Shown here piece by piece: positions 24,184 through 33,580 of a DNA stretch of 64,000 nt. The DNA is from Ktedonobacter robiniae. Lineage in GTDB: Bacteria; Chloroflexota; Ktedonobacteria; Ktedonobacterales; Ktedonobacteraceae. The stretch lies in assembly GCF_016587375.1 (NCBI RefSeq), contig NZ_BNJG01000002.1, positions 124,001 through 188,000 on the forward strand. The letters are read 5' to 3'. The notes beneath the pieces are model-generated. The model was given only the letters and a program-made list of their open reading frames with translations. It was not told where the DNA came from and did no database searches. The stretch's first letter is position 1; every line of letters starts with the position of its first letter. The translations under genes were made by a program, and so were the position numbers.

Positions 24184-25434
24184 TCACACACGGTTGCGAA
24201 AGCGAGCTCGAAACTCCATAAGGCATGCCGATGGGGCGTCCTGTACGCCCAGATGAGGCGCAATTCCTCGGGCCCCGGCCCGCCTGAGCGCAAGGTAGTG
24301 GCTTTGTGCCGTTTTTGTGTCGACCCATCCAAGGGCCGGGGGAACATCGAGTGTTGCCACAGCAAGCCCGGCTAGCAAGGAGCTTTTGATCTGGTATGGA
24401 GTGCGTCCTCCCCACCTTTCCTCAGCTTGTAAGAGCAGATCTAGCATCGATCCTTTTTCAACCCCCCGGTGCGCCTGTACTGCTGTGGGGAATGTCAGCT
24501 CATCTACCAGGGGGACAAGGATGTCCTCGTGTGCTCTTACCCGAGCCAAAAGCGGCTCTGCAACAAGAGGCGAGAGCCCGGAAAACCTGAAGACGATCGT
24601 ACCAGCGCGAATGCGATCGATGTTGAGCTGTTCAAGAAAACTCCCTGTCCCAAGCAGAAGCGTTGCCTCGTACACAGCATCTGGAGCGCTTTCGCCTTCT
24701 TGCAGCGTGTCGATAAGCAGTATTTCCCCCTCAAAGCCAGAGGCGCGTAGTTCTCTCACAAGCCGCTCAATCTGTGCCTGCTGACCCGGCTGAGAACAGA
24801 GAATTACGGATGCAGGATGGGGCAAAGTTACAAGCAAAAGGCGAAGGAACGTGCTGGCAAGAGGGTCAGATCCTACTGCCACAATCTGTTTACGACGCAG
24901 ATCACGGGCGACGCGAGCAAGTATCCATTCAAGCGTGAGCAACGCTGCAGCGCTGGTAGTTGCATCTGCAGTGGTGAGCCTTGGCCGATCATCTGCCCGC
25001 AAAACCTGGTACTCCTGGATCAGCTGCCCTTCATGCGTGACAGAGGCAAGAGGAGTAGAGAGGGAAACACTTCTGGCACCACAGGACCGGGCAATGGCTA
25101 CCGCCTGGCAGGCCTGCTGAATCAGCTTCTGTCGCTGCTCGTCGTCATCAGCATGCGAGATCGCTATGGGCAGAAGTATATTTCCTACGCGCCCAAGTGG
25201 CGTTGTCACAATGTTCGTGAGTGTAGGGCGTCCCTGGTGCCAGAACCGCAGGAGCAAGGCCTCCTCCTCTTGAAGAGGAGGAAGACAATGAAGCGCTACG
25301 GTCTCAAGGGGAGCCTCGCGTTGTGTAAGCACGTTCTCAAGGAGCACATGGGAAAGCGGGAGCCACTGCTGCTCCCCTTGAGACCGTGGCGATGTTTCCT
25401 GCGGATGGATGGAGTGGGAAACTATATGCATCAT
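24184..25434 (-). CDS. Rossmann-fold dehydrogenase-like protein, substrate unknown
   Basis: About 416 residues. The central nucleotide-binding segment KQIVAVGSDPLASTFLRLLL, preceded by TTSAAALLTLEWILARVARD, resembles the NAD(P) domain of acyl-ACP reductase/COG5322 and shikimate-dehydrogenase-like proteins. The N-terminal part has LGRVGNILLPI and AIARSCGARSVSLST, also seen in that group. ATG 25434 is preferred because of GAGAAGAGATGAGAGT before it; ATG 25464 is possible but its ribosome site is too close. Same strand as a hydrolase-like gene 116 bp upstream. The catalytic residue could not be assigned, so the enzyme class is tentative. Confidence 0.5.
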   Translation of the reverse strand: MMHIVSHSIHPQETSPRSQGEQQWLPLSHVLLENVLTQREAPLETVALHCLPPLQEEEALLLRFWHQGRPTLTNIVTTPLGRVGNILLPIAISHADDDEQRQKLIQQACQAVAIARSCGARSVSLSTPLASVTHEGQLIQEYQVLRADDRPRLTTADATTSAAALLTLEWILARVARDLRRKQIVAVGSDPLASTFLRLLLVTLPHPASVILCSQPGQQAQIERLVRELRASGFEGEILLIDTLQEGESAPDAVYEATLLLGTGSFLEQLNIDRIRAGTIVFRFSGLSPLVAEPLLARVRAHEDILVPLVDELTFPTAVQAHRGVEKGSMLDLLLQAEERWGGRTPYQIKSSLLAGLAVATLDVPPALGWVDTKTAQSHYLALRRAGARGIAPHLGVQDAPSACLMEFRARFRNRV

Positions 25435-25549
25435 ACTCTCATCTCTTCTCTTTATAGACAACATATCCTTCTGTTGTCATTGCCAGACAAACAAGACCGC
25501 GATAGAAAACTGCCTGTCCTCTGGGGCGTTTATGAACGCACAACTACCG

Positions 25550-26353
25550 TCAACAGGACAGATCAGGAACACATGGAAGCGAGAAAGGCACAGTATCTGT
25601 CAGCTGGTTCTCCTCCTGAGAATCGGTTTCCGCGACGAGAGACACATCGCTCTGCGGCACAAGGCAGGAGAGGTTCTTGAGCGTCTGAAGAATCATGAGC
25701 GGCGTTTGCCAACGTGTGTACTCCGTCTCCATATGTTCAACCAGGTGGCAGAGAACATGATTGGCTTGAGGATGCACCAGTCGAACCTGTGACAGGAGTT
25801 CTCCATGTGCACGCTCTACGCCTACTCCATCCTGTGGAAAAAGAGGGGACAGCACCATTGTGAGCTCTTGAGCAGCATTATAGGAAATGTCGACATCAGT
25901 TGAGGCCAGGTGCTTCAGGAGAGAGAGAGGATAAGCGCATGGGAAGGGAAGAAGAGCGAATCCCCGTAGACGCTCTGCCATAACCACGTGCCACTGAAGC
26001 GCATCGAGCAAACACAGGCCAAACCGGCCTACTGCGACCACATGTATATCGTCCAAATGAAGAGTGGTATCGCACAGGCTTGCCAGGTCCTCAACCCAGG
26101 CGGAAATGGTATAAGCAGACTGTTCCGCTGATTTGGAAGAAAAACCGTGCCCAAGGAGATCCGGCGCCACAACGTAGTAGTGGCGAGAAAGAGATTCAAA
26201 GTAGGGGGTAAACACGGCACTACTTTGCCACTCGCCATGAAGCAAAAGCAATGGTGGGTTCTCAGGGGTGCCTGCGAAACGGCACCATATTCGTCGTCCG
26301 ACTGAGTGAAGAGGAACATGCTGATCAGAGCAAGGTAAAAGGGATGTTCCCAT
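25550..26353 (-). CDS. Alpha/beta-hydrolase-like protein lacking the nucleophile
   Basis: The fold is recognisable: LLLLHGEWQSSAVFTPYFES (HG oxyanion block), YYVVAPDLLGHGFS and the loop LHLDDIHVVAVG. Where the GxSxG elbow should stand the sequence reads VGRFGLCLL, so there is no catalytic serine. The C-terminal His of the triad is also not evident, and the last 40 residues are unlike the family. Either non-catalytic or degraded. ATG 26353 has GGAGG 10 bases upstream. Confidence 0.7.
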   Translation of the reverse strand: MGTSLLPCSDQHVPLHSVGRRIWCRFAGTPENPPLLLLHGEWQSSAVFTPYFESLSRHYYVVAPDLLGHGFSSKSAEQSAYTISAWVEDLASLCDTTLHLDDIHVVAVGRFGLCLLDALQWHVVMAERLRGFALLPFPCAYPLSLLKHLASTDVDISYNAAQELTMVLSPLFPQDGVGVERAHGELLSQVRLVHPQANHVLCHLVEHMETEYTRWQTPLMILQTLKNLSCLVPQSDVSLVAETDSQEENQLTDTVPFSLPCVPDLSC

Positions 26354-26676
26354 CGCGAAAAATCCTCCGATTTTACCAAAATTTTGTAATTTGGCTAGAC
26401 ATACTATTGCTCTGTCGACATGTCTTCAGTGTGTAAACCGTTGCTATGAAAGCGTTAGATGATGAAGCAATCCTTGATCCATTCCTGGCACTCAGTCAGC
26501 CATCATCACTACCACCAACATGGTCCAGGGTGCTCCGGTCAACATCGTGAAGTACGTGACTAAGTGTACTTGAAGCAAAGGAGACAAGGGAAGATGAAAA
26601 CCACCCAATAGTGGACGAAGTAATTCCCAATTCTGGGCGAAGTGCTATCCATGTGTGCAATGCCCCAGGCGTTTAC
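26354..26676. other. Intergenic, no gene seen
   Basis: Separates the hydrolase-like gene from the winged-helix gene. A+T-rich next to 26400 (likely promoter of the hydrolase operon); nothing else recognisable. Confidence 0.4.
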
Positions 26677-27129
26677 TCATTCAGGCGCTAGATTGCTGCT
26701 CTCTTTTGGCTCATCCTGGCAATGGCGAAGCACATAGCCATGCCCTTTGACGACAACCAGTTCAAGAAATGGTGGCAATTTCTGCTTGAGTTTGGACACG
26801 TGCTTCTGTAGCGCCACAATATCTCGCAAGTCACAGCGAGAGACATCAAGACGAAAAGCATAGGCAGCCAGGTCACGAAAGGAGAGTTCTTGCTCAGGAT
26901 GGTGAAGGAACGCAACCAGAAGGCGGCATTGCATCGGGGTACAATGCAGTTGAAAGCCCTCAGTCAGCTGTTTGCGCTGAAAAATGTAAATAAAACGTTC
27001 GTGGAAAATCAGCGCCTTATAGGACCAGCATGAGAAGAGGTCTGGATATCCACTGATCCATTGGCGATACTGCTCATATGTGCCTCCCTGAGCAAAAGTC
27101 ATTGCTTCTTTCTTCTCATGAAGGCACAT
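26677..27129 (-). CDS. OmpR/PhoB-type winged-helix DNA-binding protein
   Basis: 150 residues. The C-terminal 95 residues form a Trans_reg_C domain: QLHCTPMQCRLLVAFLHHPE, LSFRDLAAYAF, VALQKHVSKLKQKL and VKGHGYVLRH (the final wing). The N-terminal part (residues 10-55, tryptophan-rich) is not a receiver domain, so it is not a standard response regulator. ATG 27129 or ATG 27102 could be the start. Target genes unknown. Confidence 0.75.
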   Translation of the reverse strand: MCLHEKKEAMTFAQGGTYEQYRQWISGYPDLFSCWSYKALIFHERFIYIFQRKQLTEGFQLHCTPMQCRLLVAFLHHPEQELSFRDLAAYAFRLDVSRCDLRDIVALQKHVSKLKQKLPPFLELVVVKGHGYVLRHCQDEPKESSNLAPE

Positions 27130-27291
27130 CCTTATTTCCCTCTGCTCTCTACGGGGGTCGTCGCTCGTTGCGCATCGCGTGGGCTATCGGAGGGCAAACC
27201 ACGCTGTATCCTCTTGATTTTCCTTTAAAATAAAAAGGGAAAAGATAGGTTGAGAGGAAAAAGATAGGCAATCAAAATTTCAATCAGAAGG

Positions 27292-27349
27292 ACAAAACCT
27301 TGATTGTTATATGCAGGGGCACCCATGCATATAACAATCAAGGTTTTGT
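27292..27349. repeat. Perfect 24-bp stem hairpin
   Basis: Arms 27292-27315 and 27326-27349 (ACAAAACCTTGATTG... and its complement), loop of 10. Flanking A/T runs make a two-way terminator possible. Confidence 0.85.
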
Positions 27350-27384
27350 GCCGTTCGTGGTTCCTCTGCTAAAACAAAGATGCT

Positions 27385-27462
27385 CTTCCTTCTCCCTTTC
27401 ACTTCAGGTCCACTTCCAAAGCGGGTCAATCCCACTCTTCCAAATCGGGTCAATCCCACATG
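27385..27462 (-). repeat. IS-end-like iterated motif, copy A
   Basis: On the minus strand the 19-bp motif ATTGACCCGATTTGGAAGA occurs twice in tandem (24-bp period, second copy with CGC for CGA), then ACCTGAAGTGAAAGGG and GGAAGAGCATCT. The same order occurs at 39017-39075. Repeated end motifs of this kind are usual in IS21-like elements. Confidence 0.55.
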
Positions 27463-27614
27463 TTGCCATCTTACTCCCTGATAATCTTTGGGTGATGGCA
27501 ATATTTGTGTTCTCATCTGCCGATCGAAGCCAATAAGCTCAAACACCTGAGTTCTTTAAAAGCCTAAGGAATCGCCGAAATTTCTTGAAGCGTGCTCTTC
27601 CTCAAGACGCCATG

Positions 27615-29210
27615 CTATCTTATCTCTTCGGGGGTCGCATTCAAGAGTTGTTGCGCAACAATGTAGCCTGATCCTCCATTAATTCCATGCCCTGGCCATG
27701 TTGCTGCTCCCAACAGAAAGAGATTTGGCACTGGGGACTTATGCCCTGGTTGACCGGGGAGCGGGCGGAAGAGGTAGCTCTGAGCCAGATCGTGTGCACC
27801 TCCGTATGGATCACCAGGGCCTTGATTGGGGCTAAACTGTGCCAGTGTATCGGGTGTCATCACAGTGTGACCGATAATAGCGCCAGGAATATTTGGAATA
27901 TGCCTGCCCACAATATCAATGACTCGCTCTGCAAAGCGTTCAGTAAGGTCGTGTGTCCATGTCCCGTCACCTACATCGATCAGATCGGCAGCGTCACCCC
28001 GAGGGTGACAGGGCACCTCAAGAACCTGAACGCGCATAATGGATTTCCCTTCCGGTGCGCGTGAAGGATCGAGGTTCGTTGGGCAATCCACAGTAAACGT
28101 TGGTTTCACCGGAAGTAAGCCAGCCATTCCCTGGGCAATGGCGAGGGTACACCCATCGAGTCCATCCGTTAAGTGTGGCTGTCCCACGCTGTTGAAGCGC
28201 TCATCTGGCCAATGTGGCGGCTCACTAAGCGCCAGATGAATCTGTACACATCCACGTCCATACCTGAACTGCCTGGCCTGTGTACGCAGGGATTCATCGA
28301 CATCTGTATCAGCAAGCAGTGAGAGGTAGAGCTGATCTGGATTCATTGAAGCAACTATAGCCTGGCGCGCACGGAACTCTTCACCGCTAGATATGCGTAC
28401 GCACGAAGCTTGACCGTGTTCTACAACGATACGATTGACGTGAGCCTGCGTGCGTATGACTCCTCCCTGATCTATTACCAATTGTGTCAGGGCGCGCGCC
28501 AGCATTTCGCTTCCCCCCTCGGGTATCGGCATGCCCCCTCCCATTAATGCCAAGATGGCGAGTTTGACCCAGATACCGCTGCCAACTTCGTCGGGAGTGC
28601 GTCCCATATGCATGACCCAGGGGGCAAGCATTGCACGCAAGACTGAAGACTGGAAAGGACTGACCACAGTGCGCGCAGTATCAAATAACGAAGCAGCAAA
28701 GGAGGAATAGCCGGAATGCTTCTTATCATACAGTAGACGCGTAAGGATCTCCTGTGCGCTAGGTGAGGTAAGATCCAAGTTAAATAGAGAGAAAACATCA
28801 TTCACATAAGGGTTGAGCGATTCCAGGAGACGAACGAGGGCAGCTCCATCGCCAGGAGCAAGTCGCTCCGCCTCTGCGATGAGTGCCTCGATAGAGCGTG
28901 GAAACACCGCTGTTTGACCCTCTTCCAGGGATACACCCGTTGGGAGATCGGTATTCAAATAATGTAATCCCCGCTTTGCCAGTGCGTCTCCGAGATCAGT
29001 ATAGGCTGGTCCAGTGAGGAAGAGGGGATGTGCAGCAGAATAGACGTCGTGTTTAAAGCCAGGAAGTGTCAGCTCATCTGTGCGAACTAGTCCCCCTGGG
29101 CGGTCATTTTTCTCCAGCACGAGGACACTGCGTCCCGCGCGGGTGAGGTAGGCTGCGGTAACGAGTGCATTGTGACCGCTACCAATAATAACGATATCAT
29201 ATGTTTCCAT
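27615..29210 (-). CDS. CrtI/phytoene-desaturase-family FAD oxidoreductase
   Basis: 531 residues. N-terminal FAD-binding signature IVIIGSGHNALVTAAYLTRA with LEKNDRPGGLVRT; C-terminal FAD-binding block LFLLGAATWPGHGINGGSGY. This layout is the phytoene desaturase-like NAD(P)/FAD-dependent oxidoreductase group. No carotenoid genes are adjacent, so the substrate could be a carotenoid, a fatty acid or something else (several members act as saturases). Lone gene; 304 bp of gap upstream contain its promoter. Confidence 0.88.
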   Translation of the reverse strand: METYDIVIIGSGHNALVTAAYLTRAGRSVLVLEKNDRPGGLVRTDELTLPGFKHDVYSAAHPLFLTGPAYTDLGDALAKRGLHYLNTDLPTGVSLEEGQTAVFPRSIEALIAEAERLAPGDGAALVRLLESLNPYVNDVFSLFNLDLTSPSAQEILTRLLYDKKHSGYSSFAASLFDTARTVVSPFQSSVLRAMLAPWVMHMGRTPDEVGSGIWVKLAILALMGGGMPIPEGGSEMLARALTQLVIDQGGVIRTQAHVNRIVVEHGQASCVRISSGEEFRARQAIVASMNPDQLYLSLLADTDVDESLRTQARQFRYGRGCVQIHLALSEPPHWPDERFNSVGQPHLTDGLDGCTLAIAQGMAGLLPVKPTFTVDCPTNLDPSRAPEGKSIMRVQVLEVPCHPRGDAADLIDVGDGTWTHDLTERFAERVIDIVGRHIPNIPGAIIGHTVMTPDTLAQFSPNQGPGDPYGGAHDLAQSYLFRPLPGQPGHKSPVPNLFLLGAATWPGHGINGGSGYIVAQQLLNATPEEIR

Positions 29211-29514
29211 CGTGTGCGCTCCCTGCTATATGGGTAAAACTACTCCGATCGCATATACTAGAGGCTTCCTAATGCATGAGATTTTCTAAGTATACATTAA
29301 CGTTGATCCTACTCGGGTATGCTAGACGCATCGAAGAATTCCGCACAACATGTGCTGAAAGGATAAAGTTCCTGTATTGTGCTACTTTTAAATGCTATAC
29401 GTTTGCTCTTTCATTTTTTAACTGATACATATTTTGACAGAGACCAGGAGCAGCGAAATATGAAAAGCGACCGGAGGCAAATAAGCTCTCCGGTTTCTAG
29501 CATTCGTGTTCATC
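29211..29514. other. Intergenic, no gene seen
   Basis: A+T-rich gap between two minus-strand genes; expected promoter of the CrtI-like gene near 29230-29280. A short GC-rich hairpin near 29468-29498 (CCGGAG / CTCCGG) may terminate the DUF5984 neighbour's opposite side. Confidence 0.4.
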
Positions 29515-30483
29515 TCAGGAAAGCCCTGCAAATCTATCCATCTTCGTCATTGCATTGAACACAGCATTGACCTGTATCTCCTCGCCTGAAGAGACTCGCC
29601 CAAACGACGAAGCGAGCCGTTGAAAGCGGGTCAGTTGCTCTTTTTCGAGTTTGGCGAGATCCAGGGCAATATCCGGGTGAGGCCAGAATCTTTCCTCCGG
29701 GTCTTCGCCTTTTTGGGGAAGCGGAGCATAGATGGAGCGATTTGCAGAAAATGCTGCTGGCATGGGCGCTCTATCTGTTCGCCCAGGTTGGTAGGTATCT
29801 TTCATCTTCTGAATTCTGCTGGCCATCTCGGCAAAAAGGCGACCATGGAATGCTTGCACTTCATCTAAGAATTGAGCGCGGGTCAGGTGGATCTGGCCTT
29901 TTTGCGCGGTCCAAGCTGGGATAGTGTCGATGTATAGCTTGCGATTATCCCAACAGGCCTGGATATGCTGACCATTATTCCAGAACCAGAGATGTGGCCC
30001 TGCGATCAAAGGATGTGTGTCGAGCTTCCGATCATACCACCAGCTTGATGCTTGTAGGTAGGTGTCCCACATTTCCCTCCCAGCTTGTTCTTCCTCTTCT
30101 GTTTCCTCTGCTTCCCCACTCGGTTCGAATAATGTTTCCCATTGTCTGATACGTTCCTGCCATTGATTCACCTGTTCTTCTGTTGCTAACAGCTGCGCAA
30201 GCCTGGGAGGAAGCGGCTCAAGAATACGGGGTAAAATGTCCAAAAGATCTTGCCAAAAACGGACGACGTAATAGTCGGCATAAGGGAGACGCCTGGGCTC
30301 ATCCAGGTATTCCTGTTGCCAGTAAGCCAGAAGCTCCGGGCTATAACGGAAGATGTCATCCTTCTCGTTGACGTGCAACCAGTACCATCCTTCTGTCAAG
30401 CCAAACCAGTTCAGATAGAGATGTCCCTGATAAACCCAAGGGGTTACCTCGGAGAGTGCGCGCAATTGGAAATTGAAGAGCAT
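29515..30483 (-). CDS. DUF5984 family protein
   Basis: 322 residues. Begins FNFQLRALSEVTPWVYQGHL, then YLNWFGLTEGWYWLHV, RYSPELLAYW and ADYYVVRFWQDLLDILPRI, the pattern of DUF5984. The second half contains HPLIAGPHLWFWNNG and is rich in aromatic residues. No catalytic motif evident; the family is cytoplasmic and of unknown function, often located near toxin-immunity-type genes, which is only a hint. Negative-charge stretch (GEAEETEEEEQ) in the middle. Confidence 0.65.
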   Translation of the reverse strand: MLFNFQLRALSEVTPWVYQGHLYLNWFGLTEGWYWLHVNEKDDIFRYSPELLAYWQQEYLDEPRRLPYADYYVVRFWQDLLDILPRILEPLPPRLAQLLATEEQVNQWQERIRQWETLFEPSGEAEETEEEEQAGREMWDTYLQASSWWYDRKLDTHPLIAGPHLWFWNNGQHIQACWDNRKLYIDTIPAWTAQKGQIHLTRAQFLDEVQAFHGRLFAEMASRIQKMKDTYQPGRTDRAPMPAAFSANRSIYAPLPQKGEDPEERFWPHPDIALDLAKLEKEQLTRFQRLASSFGRVSSGEEIQVNAVFNAMTKMDRFAGLS

Positions 30484-30863
30484 ACATCATCCCCATGAAA
30501 AAAATAAGAAGTTTTCACTGTATAAACGTTTCTTCTCGAAAGAATCTAACATCCTATCCTGGAAATCTGGAATCAAGAGGCACCGTTCTGGAGTGTCAAA
30601 ATCGATTTGCATAGTGCTAAATGTTACCTCAATAGTTACCTTCTTTCTTCATATGTATCTATACAAATAACATGCTTCGTGGCAAATATCCTTTAAAAAA
30701 TGGGCCTACTGGTCTGTATCTTATTCTCTTTGCCCCTGTTCTAGCTGGCATTGTCGGAAAATATTCATTCTAGCACCATAGATATGGTAACGACACCTTG
30801 TGTATTGCTTTAGAATCGCTTCTCATCTATACTTACCCTAAATAGAGAAGAAGGAAAGAAAAG
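30484..30863. other. Intergenic, A+T-rich
   Basis: Divergent gap. Contains several promoter-like A+T stretches but no coding pattern. Confidence 0.4.
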
Positions 30864-31304
30864 GTACAGCAGCCAAAACTTCCTCGCATTCACAATGATG
30901 CTCTTGTCGCGACGCTCCTCACGGCGAGCGCTACGACTGGCTGGTTGGACTGGATTCATGGCGAACTATGGTTATTCCCTCACGGTCTGCTTCGTCTCCC
31001 GCTTAATCTCGCAACAACCTTTCTGCATGGAACAGGCCCAACCGTCAACCAAAAACAACGACCGCAACGCTCTTTCGATCAGGCAACCTTCCAGGCCCTC
31101 CTGGCATCGCCGAAAAATGTGTGGGTTCCACGTGAATTGCTTCAAAGAGCGTACTTACATCATGGGATCAGCACTGATCGACTCCATTTGCTCATCGAAA
31201 ACCATCACGCTGTCACGTTCCTTTGGTTCCCTCACGATGGAGCACTCCCACTTCTTCAAGCTATACTCACCGAGTGGCTTGGGAGTGAATTGATCCTCGA
31301 CTGA
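30864..31304 (+). pseudogene. Hypothetical protein with apparently lost start codon
   Basis: The open frame from 30846 reads QQPKLPRIHNDALVATLLTA and then WLDWIHGELWLFPHGLLRLP, ending WLGSELILD. An AGAAGGAAAG ribosome site lies ideally before 30864, but the codon there is GTA, which is not a start. The next in-frame starts (TTG 30945) lie within the conserved-looking part. Hence either an initiator mutation or a sequencing error. I do not recognise the family; similar membrane-free aromatic-rich proteins occur in Ktedonobacteria. Confidence 0.5.
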
Positions 31305-31466
31305 CAAATCCTGCTCTTCAACAAAAGATGTAGCTATCATTGGGGGTCAGCCACACACAATGATCAGTCTCTTTGTGGCGGACCCCTTTGGTTGGACTCT
31401 CGCGTCCAAGGATGTGATATAGATTAAAGGGAACACCTGCAACTCTGAAAGAGGGAATAGCTTGTT

Positions 31467-32405
31467 ATGCCTCACAAAGATGAAAGCTGGGAACTCAGCC
31501 ATAACTGGGAAAAGATCCCTTCACTACCTACAACAGGGCTCACCTCTTTGGCGTATGTGGTAGGGGTTGGGTCTGATCTTGGCAAACAGAAGAAACTGAA
31601 CGAAGATAGCCTTTTTGCGGCTCAGAGCATCGGGGATAGAGATACCTTACCGTTGTCCTTTGGCTTGTTTGTGCTTGCTGACGGGATGGGAGCATATGCC
31701 GATGGGCAAGATGCGAGCAGCAGTGCAATCCAGACAATGGTTGACTTTATCTGGCCACAGGTTGTCAGAAGCACTACATTTCGGCCGGAAGACTGGGTCA
31801 CGTTGTTGGCTGAAGCAGTCCAACTCGCGAACAAAGTGGTCTATCAGCAGAATATCCCTCTGCAAGCTAGAGATGTGGATTTCAGTGTGATGACGACCGT
31901 TACCGCTGCAATGGTTGTTGGTTCAACTGCCTACGTTGCGAACGTCGGAGATAGCCGCACCTATCTCTATCGTGCCAGTGAAGGACTTAAAAAGGTCACG
32001 ACTGATCATTTGTGGGTTGCTCGTCAGATTGAGGCAGGAATCCTCAAACCTGACGACTTATATACCCATCCACACCGCAATGTGATTGAGCGTGTCCTGG
32101 GCTGGAAATTGCCCGTGGAGGTTGATCTATTTACTGTACAATTACACCCCGGCGATACGGTATTGCTTTGTTCGGATGGCCTGTGGAACATGGTACGTGA
32201 TTCTAAAATTGAAGACATTCTCTGTTATACACTTCCCGATCCATCTCATGCCGCTGAAGCGTTGATCCAATCCACGCTGAATGGTGGTGGCAAGGATAAT
32301 GTCAGCGTGATTGTAGTCTCGATGTTAGAGGCATCAAACCAGACACTTGTGCCCAGCGTACAGTTCTTCGCCAGACCCGATAGTCTCCACACACCACAAG
32401 CCTAG
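31467..32405 (+). CDS. PP2C-family serine/threonine phosphatase
   Basis: 312 residues with the metal-binding PP2C motifs: GVGSDLGKQKKLNEDSLFA, FVLADGMGAYADGQDASS, AYVANVGDSRTYLYR, LLCSDGLWNMV and GGKDNVSVIVV. These supply the Asp residues that bind two Mn/Mg ions. A kinase partner is not in the window. Bacterial PP2C proteins often reverse Hanks-type kinases. ATG follows GAGGGA by 10 bases. Confidence 0.93.
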   Translation: MPHKDESWELSHNWEKIPSLPTTGLTSLAYVVGVGSDLGKQKKLNEDSLFAAQSIGDRDTLPLSFGLFVLADGMGAYADGQDASSSAIQTMVDFIWPQVVRSTTFRPEDWVTLLAEAVQLANKVVYQQNIPLQARDVDFSVMTTVTAAMVVGSTAYVANVGDSRTYLYRASEGLKKVTTDHLWVARQIEAGILKPDDLYTHPHRNVIERVLGWKLPVEVDLFTVQLHPGDTVLLCSDGLWNMVRDSKIEDILCYTLPDPSHAAEALIQSTLNGGGKDNVSVIVVSMLEASNQTLVPSVQFFARPDSLHTPQA

Positions 32406-32631
32406 CATCTGAGATAGGGTGATTACCATCGCCGAAATTGTGCCATCATCTCTTCGAAGAAATCTCCGTCCTCTTACACAATACTCGGCATGGTATCCCT
32501 TTTGTCGTCGGCTCTGCAAAGACGGCGAGTTCTTGCCAGAAAGCAGCGAAAGTGGGATCTATGCGTCTCAGAATCGCTTGCTTCTGCGTCACTTGGCGAG
32601 AGACCCATCTTGAAGCCTTTATATGCAGTCT

Positions 32632-33465
32632 CTAGTCAGGCAGCGACTTCGCCAGAGAGATGAGTTGTTTTCTAGTATCCTCGTCTGGCCTGTCGATGTC
32701 ACCCCAAGGCCCTGGCGGCAGATCGGCAACTCCGAAAAGTTTCTGGCAAAGCAGAGATGCCTCCCACCATTCGCCTGGCTCGCTATCACTGGAAACCTCA
32801 ATCTCAGGAAAGTAGTAAACCAGACGTATAAGGGCCGCCTTGGCAACGATATCGTGCGGATCACCAACCAGGTTCCAAAAGTAGTAGCCTTCCTGAAGAA
32901 GATCCTCCACCCTGAGGGAGAATGCGTCGCCATGATCATATATTGCAATGTCTATGTTGAAGGCAACCTCAATCTTTGTAACTATGGGTTCTCCTGTGCC
33001 GTCAGGTCCTCGAATGGGAATGGGTTCCGTCCCTCCTTGTTCCATTGCCAGAAGAAAATATCTACCTTTGCCAGGCAAGTTGAGCAACATAGAAATATTT
33101 GGACCGTGCCCATACAAGCTGCTGATGGTTTGCTCATAGTTATAAACTTGGGATCCTTCTTTGAGCTGCGCATCCACTTGGGTGTTTACGGGAAGTTGTT
33201 GAATAAATCGCTTATAGGCCTGCCACTGATTGGGAAGGATGAGCGGCTCCAGACAATGTTGTTCGTGGTATTTACGGAACAGGTTAGCAGAGATGAGCAT
33301 TGTAGGAACACCCTCCCATGGTAATGCAAAAACACGCTGTTTTCTCCCTGCCGCAACGTAGCGAGGGAGGTAGTCGAGCACTGTTTGCACATCTCGGCTC
33401 CATGTAGAAAATTGCTCTAGGCGCTTGATTGACGATGTCACCGTAATGGAATGGACAACAGACAT
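32632..33465 (-). CDS. Hypothetical protein (277 aa)
   Basis: Continuous frame with good codon pattern: SSIKRLEQFSTWSRDVQTVL, ALPWEGVPTMLISANLFRKY, YFLLAMEQGGTEPIPI, ending QLISLAKSLPD. No signal peptide or membrane segment; mixed alpha/beta composition. The family is not recognised. It overlaps nothing and is followed by an LRR gene on the same strand, about 950 bp away. Confidence 0.6.
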   Translation of the reverse strand: MSVVHSITVTSSIKRLEQFSTWSRDVQTVLDYLPRYVAAGRKQRVFALPWEGVPTMLISANLFRKYHEQHCLEPLILPNQWQAYKRFIQQLPVNTQVDAQLKEGSQVYNYEQTISSLYGHGPNISMLLNLPGKGRYFLLAMEQGGTEPIPIRGPDGTGEPIVTKIEVAFNIDIAIYDHGDAFSLRVEDLLQEGYYFWNLVGDPHDIVAKAALIRLVYYFPEIEVSSDSEPGEWWEASLLCQKLFGVADLPPGPWGDIDRPDEDTRKQLISLAKSLPD

Positions 33466-33580
33466 ACCATGCTCTTTTCTTCGGTTATGGCACCATTTTT
33501 ATTGGCTAAATACTATCAGCACAGCCTCTTTTTGCCCATCCAGGTGGATTATTTGCTTTAAGGCGTTTCGCCTCTGCCTC

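Larger units (their letters stand above)
27130..27614. other. Intergenic with hairpin and IS-end repeats
   Basis: Holds the 27292-27349 hairpin and the iterated motif at 27385-27462. No coding pattern. Confidence 0.5.

Noticed and set aside
24817..25680. 287-residue plus-strand frame opposite the dehydrogenase-like gene
   Set aside because: Basic, low-pattern translation; the minus strand carries the Rossmann motif and better starts.
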